Positions 41,845-51,496 of a DNA stretch of 64,000 bases are shown one piece after another. Positions within the stretch are counted from its first letter, which is position 1, and the number at the start of each line of letters is the position of its first letter. Below the pieces are notes generated by a model. The model did no database searches, had not been told where the DNA came from, and saw nothing but the letters and a program-made list of their open reading frames with translations. The position numbers were made by a program, and so were the translations under genes. Source of the DNA: Persicitalea jodogahamensis (GTDB lineage: Bacteria > Bacteroidota > Bacteroidia > Cytophagales > Spirosomataceae); assembly GCF_014651615.1 (NCBI RefSeq), contig NZ_BMXF01000001.1, positions 1,335,731-1,399,730 of the forward strand, read 5' to 3'.

Positions 41845-43623
41845 ATGCTCAGAACGCACAACTGCGGAGAATTACGCTTAGAACATAAAAATCAAGAAGT
41901 TACCCTCTGTGGATGGGTGCAAAGATCTCGTGACAAAGGCGGTATGCTTTGGATTGATCTAAGAGACCGCTACGGAATTACCCAACTGCTTTTCGAGGAA
42001 AGTGACGCCAGTAAAGAGTTGCTGAACAACGCCCGTACCTTAGGTCGGGAGTTCGTAGTGGCCGCCAAGGGCGAGGTTATCGAGCGCTACTCCAAGAACG
42101 ATAAGATGCCCACGGGCGATATCGAAGTACGGGTCCACGAGCTGGTAGTGCTGAATCCGGCTAAACTACCGCCCTTCCTGATCGAAGACGAAACCGACGG
42201 AGGGGAGGACTTGCGCATGAAGTACCGGTACCTCGACCTGCGTCGCTCACCGATCCGCCAAAATCTCATGCTGCGCCACCAGGTGGCACGGCATACCCGC
42301 CGCTATCTTGACGACTTGGAGTTCATAGAAGTTGAAACGCCCGTTCTGATCAAGTCCACGCCCGAGGGGGCGCGTGACTTCGTGGTACCCAGCCGCATGA
42401 ATCCCGGCGAATTCTACGCGCTGCCGCAATCGCCCCAAACGTTCAAGCAGCTGCTCATGGTATCGGGGTTTGACCGATACTATCAGATTGTCAAGTGCTT
42501 CCGTGACGAGGATCTGCGGGCAGACCGCCAGCCGGAATTCACGCAGATTGACTGCGAAATGGCTTTTGTCACTCAGGAAGACGTGCTGAACACTTTCGAA
42601 GGGCTGATTCGGAATTTATTCAAAAATGTAAAAAATATCGATCTGCCCGAGGTGCCGCGCATGACCTATGCGGAAGCGATGCAGCGCTATGGTTCCGACA
42701 AACCCGACATCCGTTTTGGTATGGAGTTCGTGGAATTGAAAGGGGCCTCCCGCGACCTGACTTCCGGTAAGAGTTTCAACGTATTCGATGCCGCCGAGCT
42801 TGTAGCTGGAATTCGTGTTCCCGGTGCGGCCATCTACACCCGCAAACAGTTGGACGAACTCACCGAATGGATGCGCCGCCCTCAGATAGGAGCCAAGGGG
42901 TTGATTTACATGCGATATAACGAGGATGGTACTTTGAAATCCTCAGTGGATAAATTCTACGACGAATCCAGCCTGCAGCAATGGGCCGCGGCATTCGATG
43001 CCCAGCCAGGCGATTTGCTGCTGTTGATTTCAGGCGAGGCCGACCAGACTCGCAAGCAACTTAGCGAGTTGCGTCTGGAAATGGGAAACCGGCTGGGTCT
43101 ACGTCCCGCCGACGAGTATCGCGTATTGTGGGTAGTGGATTTTCCGTTACTGGAATACGGTGAAGACGAACATGATGCGTCTCATGGGCGATGGTACGCC
43201 ATGCACCACCCGTTCACCAGCCCCAAGCCGGAGGATATTCCGCTGCTGGCCACCGACCCGGGAAAGGTGAGAGCCAATGCCTACGATATGGTCATCAATG
43301 GTGTGGAAGTAGGCGGCGGGTCTGTACGAATATTTCAGAAAGAACTCCAAAAGAAGATGTTCGAAATTCTGGGCTTTACCGCCGAAGAAGCACAGGCGCA
43401 GTTTGGCTTTCTGCTAAATGCGTTCGAATTCGGTGCGCCGCCGCACGCGGGCATTGCATTTGGCTTCGACCGCCTTTGCTCTCTCTTTGGCGGTGCTGAC
43501 TCCATCCGAGATTTCATTGCCTTCCCTAAGAATAACTCTGGGCGCGATGTAATGATCGACTCTCCTTCTCCCATTGCAGCTCAGCAATTGAAAGAATTAA
43601 ATATTAAAGTGTCAGGTGTCTAA
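41845..43623 (+). CDS. aspS: Aspartate-tRNA ligase
   Basis: A 592-residue class II synthetase that charges tRNA-Asp. The order is: N-terminal OB-fold anticodon-binding domain ([23 protein letters not shown]-type, about 14-40), class II motif 1 near residue 170, motif 2 ([18 protein letters not shown], about 220-237), the bacterial GAD insertion (about 290-420) and motif 3 (GIAFGFDRL, about 538-546). Length is that of bacterial-type AspS. The frame is open to a TTG at 41827, but the ATG at 41845 gives the usual [10 protein letters not shown] start. The C-terminus is normal ([15 protein letters not shown]). Confidence 0.97.
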   Translation: MLRTHNCGELRLEHKNQEVTLCGWVQRSRDKGGMLWIDLRDRYGITQLLFEESDASKELLNNARTLGREFVVAAKGEVIERYSKNDKMPTGDIEVRVHELVVLNPAKLPPFLIEDETDGGEDLRMKYRYLDLRRSPIRQNLMLRHQVARHTRRYLDDLEFIEVETPVLIKSTPEGARDFVVPSRMNPGEFYALPQSPQTFKQLLMVSGFDRYYQIVKCFRDEDLRADRQPEFTQIDCEMAFVTQEDVLNTFEGLIRNLFKNVKNIDLPEVPRMTYAEAMQRYGSDKPDIRFGMEFVELKGASRDLTSGKSFNVFDAAELVAGIRVPGAAIYTRKQLDELTEWMRRPQIGAKGLIYMRYNEDGTLKSSVDKFYDESSLQQWAAAFDAQPGDLLLLISGEADQTRKQLSELRLEMGNRLGLRPADEYRVLWVVDFPLLEYGEDEHDASHGRWYAMHHPFTSPKPEDIPLLATDPGKVRANAYDMVINGVEVGGGSVRIFQKELQKKMFEILGFTAEEAQAQFGFLLNAFEFGAPPHAGIAFGFDRLCSLFGGADSIRDFIAFPKNNSGRDVMIDSPSPIAAQQLKELNIKVSGV

Positions 43624-43656
43624 TCTGCTCACCTTACAATCTCAACTTTACCTATC

Positions 43657-46224
43657 TTGATAACGACACTCAACCGAAAAAGGAACCTGCTGCGCTGTTT
43701 ATCGGCGCTGCTTTTCATGGGTCTGATGCTGGTGGCTCCCACCTTTGCGCAGACGCCGCTTCCTTCCCAAATGTCAACTTCCCAAATGCTCAGATATTAT
43801 CAGCAGGCCAAGGCCAGCGGTATGTCCGATATGGAAATTGAACAGGCCGCTCTGGCCAGAGGGTTTACATTGGACGACATCGCTAAATTACGGCAACAGC
43901 TGGAGGGGGTTCAGAATGACGGCGGAAATCGTGTGGGCAGCAAACGCGACACGCTGGGCGTAACCCGTTCCCGAATTCGTACGCGCCCCACGCAAGATTC
44001 CCAGCAACAGTTTCAGGATAGTCCTGATGATCGTTTTGGAGACAAAAACCAGGATCGACTCAGGGAAAATGAAAGGCCGCAGCTTTCCGAAAAGCAAAAG
44101 CGTATTTTCGGAGCACCGATATTCCAGAATGCCTACCTGGATTTTGCTCCAAATCTCCGCTTAGCTACGCCCAAAAACTATATCTTAGGCCCTGATGATG
44201 AGCTGATTGTCGACATTTATGGCAATTCCGTAGAAAATTTTCGGCTGAAAGTAAGCCCCGAAGGAACGGTAAAAATGTTGAACCTCGCGCCGGTTTTCGT
44301 GAGTGGACTGAGCATTGAAGCGGCATCTGAACGCATTGTGAGCCGTTTGCGACAAGCTTTTTCCTCCCTGAACCGCCCCGGCAGTGGTACTTACGCCAAT
44401 ATCACGTTGGGTAATATCCGTACGATCAACGTCATCGTGACTGGAGAGGTAACCCGGCCTGGTTCTTATTCGATTTCGTCTCTGTCTACCGCTTTCAATG
44501 CACTGTATGCTTCTGGTGGCCCCACCGAAAATGGCTCCTTTCGCAAAATTGAGGTAATTCGTAACAACAACGTGGTAGCCAAATTCGATCTTTACGAATT
44601 CATCGTAGATGCGAACCTGAAAAACAATATTACGTTACAGGATCAGGACATCATTATGGTGTATCCCTACCAGGCCAGGGTGGAAATAGTGGGTGAAGTG
44701 AAGCGTGAAGGAATCTTCGAAGCCAGCCAAAGTGATACCTTTCAGGATTTGATCCGTTACGCGGGCGGGTACACCAGCATGGCCTATACTGCCGCCATCC
44801 GGTATCAGCGCAATACCGGGAAAGAATTCAAGGTCGGTCTGATTAGCGCTGGACAAGCCGAAGGCTTCATTCCCAAAGATGGAGATTTGTACGAAGTGGG
44901 GGAAATTCTGGATCGTTACGAAAACAGCGTGTCGATCGAGGGTGCCGTATATCGTCCCGGTCTTTATGCTTTAGAAGAGGGCAGTATGACGGTCAAAGAC
45001 ATCATTAGTAAAGCTGAAGGTCTACAGAAAGATGCTTTTCTAAACCGGGCTATTATCAATCGTAAGAATGACCTTCTCCAGCCTCAGGTACTCTCCTTTG
45101 ATTTAGGTAAGCTAATTCGCGGCGAAATCGCTGATATCCCTCTTAAGAGTGAAGACGAGGTAGTCATTAAGTCGGTCAAAGATTTGAAGTCAGAGGAAAC
45201 TGTATCTATTCAGGGAGCCGTAAACAACACCACATCCTTTCCATATGCCGAAGGGATGACGGTATCAGACCTGATCTATATGGCAGGGGGCTATTCAGAA
45301 GGTGCCACTCCGTACCGTATTGAAGTGGCCCGCCGCGTCAAGAATGACTCGGCTACAAACGATGCCACCGAAACGATCAAAATCCTAACTTTCAATATAG
45401 GGAATGAACTACAAATTTTGCCGGAGAATCGCCAGTTTGAATTGATGCCCTTCGATATCGTCTTCGTTCGGAAAGCACCGAATTACGAAGAGCAAAAGAC
45501 CATTGTTCTCGAAGGGGAAGTCATGTATCCGGGACGCTACGCCATTCTTAACAATGCCGAACGTATTTCCGATGTCATTCAGCGCGCCGGGGGCCTCAAA
45601 CCCAACGCCTACCTCGCCGGGGCACGATTAACTCGGGAGATCACCGAAATGGAGGAAAGAGACAGCCGGGTTTTGGAAAAGGCCGCTTTCGATAGAGATT
45701 TGTTCAATAGTAACGGTGTTTCCCCTTTGACTATCCGCGAAAGAGATCTCAAAGCCGATTCTCTGGCAAAAGTCAACACGCAGGTTATAGAGCGGCAACT
45801 GGTTGGGATTGATATGGTTTCTATTCTGAACAACCCTGACCAGCCTGCCAATATTCTGCTCCAAGAGGGTGATTCAATTATGATTCCCCGGCGCGTAGAG
45901 ACCGTACGCATTATGGGCGAAGTACTCAATCCGTCGATGGTCAACTACGATCCATCGTTCAGTTTCAGCGACTATATTTCCCAAGCAGGTGGGTACTCCG
46001 ATAATGCCCGTCAAAACAAAGCTTTTGTATCCTATGCCAATGGCCGCCTTGATCGGAGTAAGCGATTCTTATTTTTTCCTATCCGGCCAAAAATTACTCC
46101 CGGCACGACGATCAATGTGCCGGCAAAACTGGTCAAAACGGGTCGCGAAACTACTCCTGGTGAGCGTATCGCAATCCTATCCTTGTTAAGTACACTGGCT
46201 ATTACGGTTATCCGACTTTTTTAA
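43657..46224 (+). CDS. Polysaccharide export outer-membrane protein with multiple SLBB domains (Wza-like)
   Basis: An 855-residue exporter. A signal peptide (to about 32, ending PTFAQ) is followed by a helical segment (about 40-85) and a low-complexity Q/D/R-rich linker. The Poly_export domain (about 170-245, NYILGPDDELIVDIYGN) and several SLBB repeats follow (for example INVIVTGEVTRPGSY, VEIVGEVKREGIF, VSIEGAVYRPGLY, VSIQGAVNNTTSF, IVLEGEVMYPGRY, VRIMGEVLNPSMV). The C-terminus is hydrophobic (IAILSLLSTLAITVIRLF). It should form the outer-membrane channel for the polysaccharide made by the downstream genes. The start is TTG, needed for a full signal peptide. It is 11 bp from the Wzz-like gene. 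Confidence 0.92.
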   Translation: MITTLNRKRNLLRCLSALLFMGLMLVAPTFAQTPLPSQMSTSQMLRYYQQAKASGMSDMEIEQAALARGFTLDDIAKLRQQLEGVQNDGGNRVGSKRDTLGVTRSRIRTRPTQDSQQQFQDSPDDRFGDKNQDRLRENERPQLSEKQKRIFGAPIFQNAYLDFAPNLRLATPKNYILGPDDELIVDIYGNSVENFRLKVSPEGTVKMLNLAPVFVSGLSIEAASERIVSRLRQAFSSLNRPGSGTYANITLGNIRTINVIVTGEVTRPGSYSISSLSTAFNALYASGGPTENGSFRKIEVIRNNNVVAKFDLYEFIVDANLKNNITLQDQDIIMVYPYQARVEIVGEVKREGIFEASQSDTFQDLIRYAGGYTSMAYTAAIRYQRNTGKEFKVGLISAGQAEGFIPKDGDLYEVGEILDRYENSVSIEGAVYRPGLYALEEGSMTVKDIISKAEGLQKDAFLNRAIINRKNDLLQPQVLSFDLGKLIRGEIADIPLKSEDEVVIKSVKDLKSEETVSIQGAVNNTTSFPYAEGMTVSDLIYMAGGYSEGATPYRIEVARRVKNDSATNDATETIKILTFNIGNELQILPENRQFELMPFDIVFVRKAPNYEEQKTIVLEGEVMYPGRYAILNNAERISDVIQRAGGLKPNAYLAGARLTREITEMEERDSRVLEKAAFDRDLFNSNGVSPLTIRERDLKADSLAKVNTQVIERQLVGIDMVSILNNPDQPANILLQEGDSIMIPRRVETVRIMGEVLNPSMVNYDPSFSFSDYISQAGGYSDNARQNKAFVSYANGRLDRSKRFLFFPIRPKITPGTTINVPAKLVKTGRETTPGERIAILSLLSTLAITVIRLF

Positions 46225-46235
46225 TTTCTATAATT

Positions 46236-47249
46236 ATGCCTGAAAATTTATCCGTCTCACCCAGTGGTATTGTCGAGGTAAGCCTGGCTGATATATTTAG
46301 TTTCTTCAAGCGATATTGGCTAATACTCTTTCTGGCAGGCTTGCTCTCGGGGGGCATTGGTTATGGGCTTTCGTGGATGGTACCGCTCGAATTTGAGTCC
46401 ACTGCTAAAATATTGCCTGAGTACGGTACAGGTCTTGGTGGAGCTGGAGGATTAAGCGATTTGGCCAGCCTGGCGGGCATTTCGTTAGGAAAAAATAATT
46501 CGGAAGCAATACGGCCAGATCTTTACCCCAGCATTTTAGCTAGTATGCCTTTTCTGTTGGAATTGCTTTCGACTCCGCTACCGACCAGTGATGGAAAAAA
46601 AGTTGACCTGGTGACTTATCTTGACAAAAAGGCCAAACCCCTTACACCTATTCAGCTAGCCCAGAGTGACACGTTGATTATACTAAGTACGGATCAAGAA
46701 CGTGCCTTAAAGAACGTTAGATCTCGCGTGTCTGCTGGAATCGACAAAATGAGTGGGGTTCTCACTGTAGAGGTGAAAATGCCTGACCCTACACTGGCAG
46801 CTGCCTGTGCCACGTTCAGTCTTAATTATTTAAAAGATTTTGTAACTGAGTATCGTGGCGGAAAAAAAACGGAAAAAGTAGCTTTTTTACGTCAGCAAAT
46901 GGCTGAAGCTAAGGAAAAATACCGCCGCGCTGAAGTGGTCTTGAACGCTTATAGAGATCGCAATCGGAATGCATACACCAATGTGGCAAAAATCGAAGAA
47001 CAGCGTTTGCAGAACGATTACCTTCAGGCTCAAACCCTTTATGGTGAATTATCCAGGCAATTAGAGGCGGCCCGACTGCAGGCTTTGGAAGACTCTCCCG
47101 TTATAAAGGTACTTGAGCCCCCAATGGTACCCAATTGGAAAAGTACCCCCAAGCGTAGTCTCTATGCGCTGGGATTTGCTGTTTTTGGTGGATTAGTGGC
47201 CCTTTTATTCATTTTGTTTCAAAGAGAAAAAATTCACCGCAGACTTTAG
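46236..47249 (+). CDS. Wzz-type polysaccharide chain-length/co-polymerase protein
   Basis: A 337-residue inner-membrane protein with the Wzz/PCP layout: TM1 about 28-50 (YWLILFLAGLLSGGIGYGL), a periplasmic coiled-coil domain (VEVKMPDPTLAAACATFSLNYL, then a long helical stretch about 195-285), a Pro-rich segment before TM2 (VLEPPMVPNWKSTPKRS) and TM2 about 309-328. No tyrosine-kinase domain is fused, so a separate kinase, if any, lies elsewhere. It should set chain length and bridge synthesis to the Wza-like exporter encoded just upstream. An eight-A run lies near 46862. Confidence 0.9.
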   Translation: MPENLSVSPSGIVEVSLADIFSFFKRYWLILFLAGLLSGGIGYGLSWMVPLEFESTAKILPEYGTGLGGAGGLSDLASLAGISLGKNNSEAIRPDLYPSILASMPFLLELLSTPLPTSDGKKVDLVTYLDKKAKPLTPIQLAQSDTLIILSTDQERALKNVRSRVSAGIDKMSGVLTVEVKMPDPTLAAACATFSLNYLKDFVTEYRGGKKTEKVAFLRQQMAEAKEKYRRAEVVLNAYRDRNRNAYTNVAKIEEQRLQNDYLQAQTLYGELSRQLEAARLQALEDSPVIKVLEPPMVPNWKSTPKRSLYALGFAVFGGLVALLFILFQREKIHRRL

Positions 47250-47403
47250 TCAACTTATTCAGACATTTCCGAAAACGTTTATCGGTTGCTTTTTTACCCA
47301 AAAAGCACCGTTAGATAATTTTCATTTTAACTTTTTGGTATTAAATACTTACCTTAGAAGCGTTGTTTTGATTCAGTGTGAAATATACCTACCAATTCGC
47401 AAT

Positions 47404-49080
47404 ATGAAAAAGAGATTTACTTTCGTCCTGTGCTTGTTAGCCGCTGCCTTGGTCAGCGAGGCCCAAAACCAAATCACTACGCCCAGCGGACAGCCTCTGG
47501 TTATCGGCAACCAGGGCGTCAAACTTGCCAACCTTAACAGCGGTTCCGCAACGGGTACTGCCAATGGTAAGGTGCTTTCGGTGGATGCGACCGGATTGAT
47601 ATTTCTCGCCCCGGCTAGCGGAGGGGGCGGTGGCTCCAGCCCCTGGACTACCTCAGGTTCCAACATTTCGTTTACCGATGGTAATGTGGGCATTGGTACC
47701 AGTAGCCCGCTACAGCGGTTGGACGTAAATGGGGATATAAATCTGCCAGCTACTAATGGGATACGTTTCGGGAATGTGCCTTTTTTGCGGTCTTCTGGTA
47801 CTGGAAATATACTTATAGGAAGTAATACTGGTACAGCCATTACGAGTGGTGATAATAACGTATTTCTTGGCCCTTCTGCTGGTACCAGTAGCACCGTTGG
47901 TGCCAATAATATTTTTATTGGTACTGAGGCAGGAACTTCGAACACGAATGCCAGTAGCAATACTTTCATAGGTTGGACTGCTGGCAAATCTAATACAACA
48001 GGGTTTTATAATACGTTCATGGGTCCCGGAGCAGGCTTTTCAAATACAGGCTCTAATTATAATACTTTTATTGGTCCCCTCGCTGGATATAGCAATGCTT
48101 TGGGGGAAAAAAACATGTTTATTGGAGTAAGCACCGGGTATGATAACACCTCAGGTAATTTCAATCTTTTGCTCGGATATGCTGCTGGACGTAAGAATAC
48201 TGTTGCTAGCAGTAATTCGTTTTTAGGTTATCAATCTGGTTTCAATACTACAATTGGTAGCGACAATACCTTTATCGGATCAAATTCGGGCTCCGTCAAC
48301 GTCACAGGCTTTAATAATACAGCAATTGGCTCAGGTGCGGATTTTGGTTCCAATGGTTTAAGTAATGCTACGGCTATTGGTGCAGGGGCAATCGTCAGCC
48401 AGAATAACTCTATTGCTTTAGGCAACCCTACGTCGTCGGTAGGAGTTGGCAATTCTGCTCCGACAGCACGTTTCCATGTTTCTGGAGGCGGTACAGTCGC
48501 CACAGGAGTTCGTTTAGAGGGTCTTGTTAATGCGTCTGGTACCGTTTATCCCCTATACGTGGACGGCAGCGGTAATGTCATGAAAAGTTCTACAGCCGGA
48601 GCTCGCGAAGCAGCCGAGTCCCTTGACCGCAACTGGATGCTAACCGCTGACTCACATTTGATCAACAATAACGCCGGAGGTATTGTGATCGGTACGGGCT
48701 TGAACAGCACTCCGACAGGCTATAAACTGTACGTTTCGGAAGGCATTCTGACTGAACGCGTCAAAGTAGCTGTAAAGAATACTAGTGAATGGCGGGATAA
48801 TGTGTTACAGGCAGACTACAATCTGCGTTCTATCGAAGAGGTTGAGAAGTTTATAAAAGAGAATAAACATTTACCCGGTGTGCCTTCAGCCCAGGAGATG
48901 GTTGAGAAAGGCAATGACCTGCAAAAGACTGACGCTGTTTTGTTGGAAAAGATAGAAGAAATCATGCTCTACGTAATTGACCTCAAAAAGGAAAATGCCC
49001 GATTAAAGTCTGAAAGTGAAGCGCAACAAAATGTCATCCAGAGCCTTTCCAAGAAAGTACTTGATTTAGAAAAACGCTGA
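47404..49080 (+). CDS. Secreted repeat protein with YadA-head-like 17-residue repeats and C-terminal coiled coil
   Basis: About 558 residues from the ATG at 47404, which gives a clean signal peptide (MKKRFTFVLCLLAAALVSEAQ); the frame is open further upstream. After a Gly-rich linker and a GNVGIGTSSPLQRLDVNG segment, ten tandem 17-residue units follow, roughly NNTFIGxxAGxSNTxGx. They resemble left-handed parallel beta-roll repeats of trimeric adhesin heads. A segment typical of Bacteroidota fibre proteins follows (ADYNLRSIEEVEKFIKENK, then HLPGVPSA). The last ~60 residues form a coiled coil (IEEIMLYVIDLKKENARLK), probably a trimeric stalk. It sits between export genes and the glycan genes. No T9SS domain is seen. 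Function as a surface fibre is inference. Confidence 0.8.
   Translation: MKKRFTFVLCLLAAALVSEAQNQITTPSGQPLVIGNQGVKLANLNSGSATGTANGKVLSVDATGLIFLAPASGGGGGSSPWTTSGSNISFTDGNVGIGTSSPLQRLDVNGDINLPATNGIRFGNVPFLRSSGTGNILIGSNTGTAITSGDNNVFLGPSAGTSSTVGANNIFIGTEAGTSNTNASSNTFIGWTAGKSNTTGFYNTFMGPGAGFSNTGSNYNTFIGPLAGYSNALGEKNMFIGVSTGYDNTSGNFNLLLGYAAGRKNTVASSNSFLGYQSGFNTTIGSDNTFIGSNSGSVNVTGFNNTAIGSGADFGSNGLSNATAIGAGAIVSQNNSIALGNPTSSVGVGNSAPTARFHVSGGGTVATGVRLEGLVNASGTVYPLYVDGSGNVMKSSTAGAREAAESLDRNWMLTADSHLINNNAGGIVIGTGLNSTPTGYKLYVSEGILTERVKVAVKNTSEWRDNVLQADYNLRSIEEVEKFIKENKHLPGVPSAQEMVEKGNDLQKTDAVLLEKIEEIMLYVIDLKKENARLKSESEAQQNVIQSLSKKVLDLEKR
47854..48363 (+). repeat. Ten tandem 51-bp units encoding 17-residue repeats
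   Basis: The coding sequence repeats with an exact 51-base period over about 510 bp. Each unit encodes a pattern such as NTFIG..AG.SNT. The DNA copies have diverged, so the periodicity is mostly kept at protein level. Confidence 0.85.
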
Positions 49081-49106
49081 CGGTGCATCTCCCAAATGAG
49101 TTTCAG

Positions 49107-49151
49107 AGCGCCGGGGTGGGTCTAGACCTACCCCGGCGCTTCATTTTTTTC
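49107..49151 (+). terminator. Strong intrinsic terminator after the repeat-protein gene
   Basis: AGCGCCGGGGTGGG (49107-49120) pairs with CCTACCCCGGCGCT (49127-49140) with one G-T pair, around a short TCTAGA centre. A run of seven T follows at 49144-49150. It marks the boundary between the export genes and the AT-rich glycan block. Confidence 0.9.
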
Positions 49152-49194
49152 GACCAATTCACTGGCGAGGTAGTCTATGTTCAGCAGAACGATT

Positions 49195-49202
49195 TAAATT
49201 TG
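49195..49202 (+). promoter_or_regulatory. -7 element at the head of the glycan gene block
   Basis: TAAATTTG, an exact TAnnTTTG match, directly after the terminator and 38 bp before the first glycan gene. No good -33 element is seen. Confidence 0.4.
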
Positions 49203-49240
49203 CATTTCAATTGTTCGTAAAAAACTTGAATGCCAGATCT

Positions 49241-50071
49241 ATGGGAGTATTGAATTATTACGCAAACAAAGTGGTTGCGCGTATCGCGAGGCCGTTCGTT
49301 ACAAAAAGCATGAATAGGGTTGAAGAAGGGGTTGTTACCCTGAACTTGCCAGAATTCAAGGGGAGGTTCAAAATGAGTGCAAAATCCCATATTTTCAAGC
49401 GTGTTATTATAGATAACTGTTTTGAGCCAACCACCGTGGCATTGACTCGGAAATATGCCAATCGTCGTGATTTGATTGATGTAGGGGCAAATATTGGCCT
49501 GTTTTCAGTATTGTTCTCAAATATTGCCTCTATTACGGGAAGTCGAGTTCTTTCCATAGAGCCTAATAGTCAGGCACTTGGCTTTTTACACGAAAATTTG
49601 TCAGTCAACGTCCCACAAAAGAAAAATGTAATTGTGTATGAGGGCATTGCAACCGACGAGCCAAAGAACTATGACTTCAACTTCATAGAAGGGATGTCGG
49701 AATATTCAAGTACGAGCGAAATCGTTCATCCTGCGGTAATGAACGAGACAATTTCGCATTCAAAGGTAGAAGGCGATACACTCGACAACTTGGTAGATAA
49801 GCATGGGTTACAACCTGGCTTTATTAAAATTGATGTTGAAGGAGGTGAGCGGGAAGTGCTGAATGGAGCGTCATTGACTATCGATAGATACAGACCTATT
49901 ATTCTTTTAGAAATAAATGATTTTGCCTCATTGTCCGAGAGAATAAGCCCGTTTTACTCGAATTATTTCCAGCAGCGAAACTACAAAATATTAAATCATT
50001 CCCTTAGAGCAGCCAAGGAACCCTATATTGGAGATTACGTGTGCTTCCCCAATGAATACGTTTTGAATTAA
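49241..50071 (+). CDS. FkbM family methyltransferase 1
   Basis: A SAM-dependent methyltransferase of about 276 residues from the ATG at 49241; a TTG at 49211 is an alternative. It has the FkbM domain: LIDVGANIGLFSVLF (motif I), RVLSIEPNSQAL, LDNLVDKHGLQPGFIKIDVEGGEREVLNGA. FkbM enzymes O-methylate sugars or polyketides; in this setting the likely target is a sugar of the exported polysaccharide. Its stop codon overlaps the start of the flippase gene (TAATG), showing tight translational coupling. Base composition is more AT-rich than upstream genes. Confidence 0.85.
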   Translation: MGVLNYYANKVVARIARPFVTKSMNRVEEGVVTLNLPEFKGRFKMSAKSHIFKRVIIDNCFEPTTVALTRKYANRRDLIDVGANIGLFSVLFSNIASITGSRVLSIEPNSQALGFLHENLSVNVPQKKNVIVYEGIATDEPKNYDFNFIEGMSEYSSTSEIVHPAVMNETISHSKVEGDTLDNLVDKHGLQPGFIKIDVEGGEREVLNGASLTIDRYRPIILLEINDFASLSERISPFYSNYFQQRNYKILNHSLRAAKEPYIGDYVCFPNEYVLN

Positions 50072-51492
50072 TGCTACGCTGGGGTTTCGTCAATCTTCTT
50101 GGACAAATCGTTAGAGTACTGACCTCCCTGATTTGCATCCCAGTATTAATCACTTATATGGGCTTGGAGTTGTACGGTCTGTGGAGTTGGTCAATCACCA
50201 TATTGGCTGTCATTCAGCTTTCGGAAGGTGGCTTGAGTGCAGGACTATTATATTTTTATTCTAAAGAGAGAGCGTCTGAAAAGATGTTCGATGCACACCT
50301 CACCTCGAGTTTGATTCTCTTATTGGGTTCGACAATCATTGTCTGCTTCGTAATATTCATTTTTTCTCCTTATTTGATAGATTCGATCAGTGAAGTATCC
50401 ATTAATCTTCGCGAAGAGCTGTCAATCGTACTCAACGTTGGGATCGTGCTTGTGGCCCAACGAATCGTGCAGAGCCTTTTCTGGGCTATTTTACAAGCAG
50501 AAGGCAGGTATGAGCTATACAATCTTTTGAATACTACTCAAATAGTAGCCACTAACTTTACATGGATAGGTTTAGCGTATGCCAATACCAAATATCTCCC
50601 CCATTACATTTACGGAAGTTTGTTGATAAGCTCGATCATAACCGTTTCTTTATTCCTCTGCACTATTCAAACTTTCAAGCGATACCGTTGGGTTTATGAA
50701 GGGCCTAACTTGAAACTATTTTTCAATTACAACCTGGCAGCTTGGGGAAGTAGCGTTGGTTCGGCAGTTTTTACTCAGGGAGACAAACTCATTGTTGCCA
50801 GCATACTTGGGCCAGTGACACTTGGGGTTTACGTTGTGTTTACCAGCATATGTATTCAATTGAATCAGATTGTAGCTCACGTAGTTCACCCTTTGTTTCC
50901 AATAGTCAGCTCTTCATATCGCGAATCCGAAACTGACCTTTCAAAGGTGATATCATCCGTAAGCCAGATGTTTCTCGTTAATATTCATCTTGCTTTAATC
51001 GGTGCAACCACGTTGATTGTGTTTTCTGAGGAAATATTACAGTATTTCTTGAAGCAGGATTTTCAGCCCATTTTTGTTTCCTATTTCTCCATTCTTGCCG
51101 GGATATACGGAATATATAGCCTAGCAGTCACGGGGTACTACATATTGATGGGCCAGGGGAATAGTGTAAAAGTGATGCGGGTGACTATTATGAGCGGGAT
51201 AGGTGTTTTGGCTTCTGTGTATATACTCGGTTCTTATATTGGACTCCTTGGGGTGGTGCTAGGAAACGCAGTTTATCTGCTGATTTTGAAACTTCTGTAC
51301 GACGGAATGAAAAGTATTTATGGTGATATGAAATCCTGGATTTTCTATGTGGCTAAGCCCTTAATTTTATTGAGCCTGTTTGTAGTATCGGTTTTTCTGC
51401 TAGATTTAACCCTAGTATCTAAGCTAATTCTCTTTTCAATCATTTCATTATTTTTAATATTTACTTTTATCAAAAATTACAGAAATATTTGA
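50071..51492 (+). CDS. Polysaccharide flippase, Wzx/MATE-like (oligosaccharide flippase family)
   Basis: A 473-residue protein with about 12-14 hydrophobic segments typical of Wzx/RfbX flippases: LRWGFVNLLGQIVRVLTSLIC at the start, FNYNLAAWGSSVGSAVFTQGDKLIVA in the middle (the conserved amphipathic TM with GDK), and a long hydrophobic C-terminus. It would flip lipid-linked repeat units across the inner membrane for polymerisation. It is the only flippase in the window although two polymerase-like proteins are present. It overlaps the FkbM gene before it and is 4 bp from the second FkbM gene. Confidence 0.9.
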   Translation: MLRWGFVNLLGQIVRVLTSLICIPVLITYMGLELYGLWSWSITILAVIQLSEGGLSAGLLYFYSKERASEKMFDAHLTSSLILLLGSTIIVCFVIFIFSPYLIDSISEVSINLREELSIVLNVGIVLVAQRIVQSLFWAILQAEGRYELYNLLNTTQIVATNFTWIGLAYANTKYLPHYIYGSLLISSIITVSLFLCTIQTFKRYRWVYEGPNLKLFFNYNLAAWGSSVGSAVFTQGDKLIVASILGPVTLGVYVVFTSICIQLNQIVAHVVHPLFPIVSSSYRESETDLSKVISSVSQMFLVNIHLALIGATTLIVFSEEILQYFLKQDFQPIFVSYFSILAGIYGIYSLAVTGYYILMGQGNSVKVMRVTIMSGIGVLASVYILGSYIGLLGVVLGNAVYLLILKLLYDGMKSIYGDMKSWIFYVAKPLILLSLFVVSVFLLDLTLVSKLILFSIISLFLIFTFIKNYRNI

Positions 51493-51496
51493 CTTT

